A stretch of DNA of 64,000 nt from contig NZ_VDGT01000001.1 of the NCBI RefSeq assembly GCF_006335015.1, positions 62,001 to 126,000 on the forward strand, written 5' to 3'. The DNA comes from Streptomyces sedi (GTDB lineage Bacteria; Actinomycetota; Actinomycetes; Streptomycetales; Streptomycetaceae). Shown here in pieces: positions 61,040 to 64,000 of this stretch. The translations under genes and the position numbers were made by a program. Below the pieces are notes generated by a model. It had not been told where the DNA came from and searched no databases. It saw only the letters and a program-made list of their open reading frames with translations. Within the stretch, counting starts at the first letter, position 1. Each line of letters opens with the position of its first letter.

Positions 61040-62007
61040 GGCGGGTTCTGGTCGCCGGCGGGGCCGGGTTCATCGGTTCGCACTATGTGCGGACGCTGCT
61101 GACCGGCGGCTACCCGGCGTGGGCCGATGTCTCGGTGACGGTGCTCGACAAGCTGACGTACTCGGGGAACCTGGCGTCGTTGGCGCCGGTGGAGGGCCGC
61201 TTCGCGTTCGTGCGGGGCGACATCTGCGACACCGAGCTGCTGTCGAGGGTGGTTCCCGGTCACGACGTGGTGGTCAACTTCGCGGCGGAGACGCATGTGG
61301 ACCGCTCCATCACGGGACCCGACGTGTTCGCCCAGACCAACGTGCTGGGGACGCACCGGCTGGTGCGGGCCGCCTCCGAGGCGGGCGTCGGGGTCTTCGT
61401 GCAGGTGTCGACGGACGAGGTGTACGGCTCGATCGCCGAGGGTTCGTGGGCCGAGGACGCGCCGGTGTCGCCCAACTCGCCCTATTCGGCGGCCAAGGCG
61501 GGTGGTGACCACCTGGCGTTGGCGTATGCGCGGACCCACGGGATGGACGTGCGGCTGACGCGCTGCGGCAACAACTACGGGCCTTACCAGTACCCGGAGA
61601 AGATCATCCCGCTCTTTGTGACCCGTCTGCTGGAGGGCCGCAAGGTCCCGCTGTACGGCGACGGGCTGAACGAGCGGGAGTGGATCCACGTCGACGACCA
61701 CTGCCGGGGTATCCAGCTGGTCGCCGAGCGCGGGCGGGCCGGCGAGGTGTACCACGTCTCGGGGTCGACGCCGTTGACCAATCTGGAGCTGACGGAACGG
61801 CTGTTGCGCGCGCTGGACCTGGGTTCGGACCGGATCGAGTGGGTGGAGGACCGCAAGGGCCACGACCAGCGGTACGCGTTGGACGACAGCAAGCTGCGGG
61901 CCCTGGGCTTCCGCCCCGGCACCGGCTTCGACGAGGGGCTGGCGGACACGGTCCGCTGGTATGTGGAACGCCCCGACTGGTGGAAACCACTGCTGGCCGC
62001 GGGTTGA
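61036..62007 (+). CDS. rfbB: dTDP-glucose 4,6-dehydratase
   Basis: Short-chain dehydratase that makes dTDP-4-keto-6-deoxyglucose, the shared precursor of the deoxysugar. The NAD-binding loop is GGAGFIGS, the active-site Thr-Asp-Glu is in STDEVYG, and the Tyr-Lys pair is in PYSAAK. RCGNNYGPYQYPEKIIP is family-typical. It starts with GTG inside the stop of the reductase gene (GTGA overlap) and is the last gene of the operon. The gene for making dTDP-glucose is not in the window; a housekeeping copy could supply it. Confidence 0.94.
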   Translation: MRRVLVAGGAGFIGSHYVRTLLTGGYPAWADVSVTVLDKLTYSGNLASLAPVEGRFAFVRGDICDTELLSRVVPGHDVVVNFAAETHVDRSITGPDVFAQTNVLGTHRLVRAASEAGVGVFVQVSTDEVYGSIAEGSWAEDAPVSPNSPYSAAKAGGDHLALAYARTHGMDVRLTRCGNNYGPYQYPEKIIPLFVTRLLEGRKVPLYGDGLNEREWIHVDDHCRGIQLVAERGRAGEVYHVSGSTPLTNLELTERLLRALDLGSDRIEWVEDRKGHDQRYALDDSKLRALGFRPGTGFDEGLADTVRWYVERPDWWKPLLAAG

Positions 62008-62043
62008 CCTGACCTGACCAGTTCGCGGGGTCAGCGCACACGT

Positions 62044-62087
62044 AAGGGCGCGGGTGGCGGATCTTCCGGTCCGCCACCCGCGCCCTT
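62044..62087. terminator. Bidirectional terminator, 18-bp perfect stem
   Basis: AAGGGCGCGGGTGGCGGA at 62044-62061 pairs exactly with 62070-62087 around TCTTCCGG. It separates the convergent sugar operon and adenylation gene. TGACC occurs three times in the short stretch before it (62004-62020). Confidence 0.9.
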
Positions 62088-62110
62088 CCCGCTGGCCGAG
62101 GGGGAGGCGG

Positions 62111-63685
62111 TCAGCCGTCGAGCAGTGCGGAGGCGCGCGCCCGCAGGGCGGCGCGGTCGGTCTTGCGGTTGGGGTTCAGCGGCAGCTCCGGCAGGTGCGC
62201 GAAGCGGCGGGGGATCATCCGTTCCGGCAGGGCGCCGCGCAGGGCACGCGCCAGGGCGGCGGCCGGCTGGGCCTCACCCGTGTAGAAGCCGACGAGCGCG
62301 GTGTCGCCGTCCGGGGCCGGCACCGCCACGGTGACGGCCTCGGCGACGCCCCCGCAGGCGCGCAGCGCCTGGTCGATCTCGGCGGGCTCGATGCGCAGCC
62401 CCTGTACCTGCACCTGCGCGTCGAGGCGGTCGACGTAGACCAGCACGCCGTCGGCGACCTCGCGGACCCGGTCGCCCGTGCGGTACCAGGTGCGCCCCTC
62501 GCGGACGACGAACCGGCCCTCGCCGTCCGCCCGGTCCAGGTAGCCGTTGGTCAACTGCGGTCCCGCGATGAGCAGTTCGCCCTCCGCGCCGCTGCCGGAG
62601 ACGGTCCGGCCCTCCGGGTCGAGCAGCAGCCGCCGGTGGCCCTCGTGGACCTCGCCGATGGGAACGATGCCGTGCACGGCGAGGCCGGGGGTGTCCTGGG
62701 TTGACCAGCGGTAGGCACAGATGGTGATGGTCAGCTCGGTGGGCCCGTACAGGTTCTCCACGGTGGAGGCGGGCGCGGCGCGCTGCCACTCGTCGGCGTC
62801 GACGCAGCGAAGGGCCTCGCCGGCGAAGAGGCTCCAGCGCAGCCCGGGGAGCGTGCCCGGGCCGAGGTCGCCCATGCGGCGCAGCAGCGAGATGGCGCTG
62901 GGCGTGGAGAACCAGACGGTCAGCCCGTGTTCGGCGGCGAACGCCGGCAGGTCGCGGTAGGCGGTGCCGGGGATCAGCTGCACGGTGCCGCCGGCGCCCC
63001 AGGCACTGAACAGGTCGAACATGGCGCAGTCGAAGTTCAGGTCGAACGTCTGGGAGAAGACGTCGTCCGGGGTGAAGTCGTAGCGCTTGTCGAGGAGTTC
63101 GAAGTAGTGGGCGGTGCCGGCGCGCGGGATGCGGACCCCCTTGGGACGCCCGGTGGAGCCCGAGGTGAACAGCACGTAGTCGGTGCCCTCGGGGTCCGCC
63201 GGGAGGGGCGCGGTCAGGGCACGGTCGGCGGGCGGCTCGTCCTCGTCGAGGGCGAGCACCCGCGGGCCGGGGGCGCCCGGCGGGGCCTGGGCGAGGAGCG
63301 CACGGCCGCGCGCGTCCGCGAGGACGGCGCCGACGCCGGCGGCCTCGATCATGGCGGCGGTCCGCCCGGCGGGGAAGTCCGGGTTGAGGGGCACGACGGT
63401 GGCGCCGGCGTAGAGCCCGGCGAGTATCCCGACATACGCCTCGGGCCCCTTGCCGGCGAGCACCCCGACGGCGGCGGGCGGCGGGCCGTCGCCGGCCCGC
63501 GACAGCGCGCCGGCCCAGGCCAGCGCCCGCCGGTGCAGCTCCTCGTAGCTGAGTGACCAGCCGGGTGAACGCACGGCCGCGCCACGGGGGTTGAGGGAGA
63601 GGCCGCGCAGAAAGCGGCCGGCGAGGCCGCGGGGGCCGAGGGCCTCGGCGGCGGGCGACGCGTCGGACGCGGGGGGCATCGACAT
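62111..63685 (-). CDS. Stand-alone adenylation enzyme (amino acid-AMP ligase)
   Basis: Activates a carboxylic acid as its adenylate and loads a carrier protein; no carrier domain is attached. Motifs in order are LFTSGSTGRPKGV (A3), FDCAMFDL (A4 region), NLYGPTE (A5), YRTGD (A7) and NRKTDR (A10, catalytic Lys). The Asp of the FD pair in A4, which binds the alpha-amino group in amino-acid domains, is present. That favours an alpha-amino acid such as alanine, as in VinM of vicenistatin biosynthesis, over a beta-amino acid. ATG 63685 has AAGGA six bases upstream; a GTG one codon earlier is also open. It lies downstream of a possible discrete acyltransferase, the order seen for vinK-vinL-vinM. Substrate assignment is inference. 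Confidence 0.85.
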   Translation of the reverse strand: MSMPPASDASPAAEALGPRGLAGRFLRGLSLNPRGAAVRSPGWSLSYEELHRRALAWAGALSRAGDGPPPAAVGVLAGKGPEAYVGILAGLYAGATVVPLNPDFPAGRTAAMIEAAGVGAVLADARGRALLAQAPPGAPGPRVLALDEDEPPADRALTAPLPADPEGTDYVLFTSGSTGRPKGVRIPRAGTAHYFELLDKRYDFTPDDVFSQTFDLNFDCAMFDLFSAWGAGGTVQLIPGTAYRDLPAFAAEHGLTVWFSTPSAISLLRRMGDLGPGTLPGLRWSLFAGEALRCVDADEWQRAAPASTVENLYGPTELTITICAYRWSTQDTPGLAVHGIVPIGEVHEGHRRLLLDPEGRTVSGSGAEGELLIAGPQLTNGYLDRADGEGRFVVREGRTWYRTGDRVREVADGVLVYVDRLDAQVQVQGLRIEPAEIDQALRACGGVAEAVTVAVPAPDGDTALVGFYTGEAQPAAALARALRGALPERMIPRRFAHLPELPLNPNRKTDRAALRARASALLDG

Positions 63686-63776
63686 CACGTGTCCTTCTCG
63701 GTGCGGTCTTCGCTGGCGCGGTGCGGTGTTTCTCGACGCCCGGGCGGCGCCCGGGCCGGCGCCTCGCCAGGCGCTC

Positions 63777-63844
63777 GGCTCAGGCGCCCTGGCTCAGGCG
63801 CCCTGGCTCAGGCGCCCTGGCTCAGGCGCTCGGCTCAGGCGCGG
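63777..63844. repeat. Tandem 14-bp repeats upstream of the adenylation gene
   Basis: GGCTCAGGCGCCCT occurs three times in a row (63777, 63791, 63805), then two 13-bp variants follow up to 63844. The last variant contains the stop of the following partial gene. Each unit can fold around AGGCGCCT. Confidence 0.85.
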
Positions 63845-64000
63845 TCCGCCGCCCCGCGTGGGCGCAGGGCCATGCGGGGAGTGAGCCGGACGACGTCGAA
63901 GTGGGCGGTGGTGCGGCGGACGCGTCCGAAGAGGTTGTCCGGGCCGGCGACATGGACCGTGCCGACGCCGTTCTCCCGCAGCGCGTCGACCACCAGCGGC
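63835..64000 (-). CDS. C-terminus of a possible discrete acyltransferase (partial)
   Basis: Only the last 54 codons are in the window. They read LVVDALRENGVGTVHVAGPDNLF and then an Arg-rich tail. The pattern of a helix, a short strand and GPxxxL/F resembles the end of malonyl-transferase-type AT domains (compare FVEVGP in the PKS ATs). A discrete AT here would match VinK, which transfers the aminoacylated starter to the loading ACP. The fragment is short, so the function is tentative. Confidence 0.4.
   Translation of the reverse strand, partial: PLVVDALRENGVGTVHVAGPDNLFGRVRRTTAHFDVVRLTPRMALRPRGAADRA

Overview
The window is very GC-rich actinomycete DNA, almost certainly Streptomyces or a close relative. 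The evidence is codon use, short intergenic hairpins, a CYP157-like P450 lacking the ExxR motif, and a large modular type I polyketide synthase (PKS) cluster. Everything below was read by eye from the sequence; no database search was run.

Positions 1 to about 9.8 kb look like flanking chromosome. They hold the end of the P450, an NMT1/SsuA-type ABC importer on the minus strand (permease, lipoprotein, ATPase), a divergent LacI-family regulator with operator-like palindromes, and a secreted multidomain protein (PA14, beta-propeller, CBM6-like, DUF1080). From 9.8 to 12.3 kb lie a DHA2-type MFS exporter and a divergent TetR regulator. They share a promoter built of six 13-bp tandem units.

From 12.4 to 62 kb lies the cluster core. 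It comprises a type II thioesterase and PKS A (plus strand, loading ACP plus modules 1-3). These are followed by a minus-strand series, B (modules 4-5), C (modules 6-7) and D (module 8 plus thioesterase), with a sugar aminotransferase upstream of B. Diverging from the aminotransferase is an operon for a 2,3-dehydratase, an aldo/keto reductase and a dTDP-glucose 4,6-dehydratase. Docking segments support the order A-B-C-D. All eight ATs carry the malonyl-type HAFH motif. Seven modules are KS-AT-DH-KR-ACP, and module 5 is KS-AT-KR-ACP with an A-type KR. No ER is present.

From 62.1 kb to the end are a stand-alone adenylation enzyme and the C-terminus of what may be a discrete acyltransferase, both on the minus strand. 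Together with the ACP-only loading unit they suggest the beta-amino-acid starter logic of vicenistatin-type macrolactams. Eight malonate extensions on a beta-amino acid give a 20-membered polyene macrolactam with a 2,4,6-triene, a 9-hydroxyl and a 10,12,14,16-tetraene (heronamide/BE-14106-type framework). It is probably decorated with a 4-amino-2,4,6-trideoxyhexose. No glycosyltransferase, nucleotidylyltransferase, starter-forming enzymes or pathway regulator is in the window, so the cluster should continue to the right.

Two cluster-wide sequence signals stand out. Paired TAGGGG boxes lie upstream of most biosynthetic transcription units. The octamer ACTGGTMA is strongly over-represented inside the PKS genes, in all reading frames and often at the cost of rare codons.
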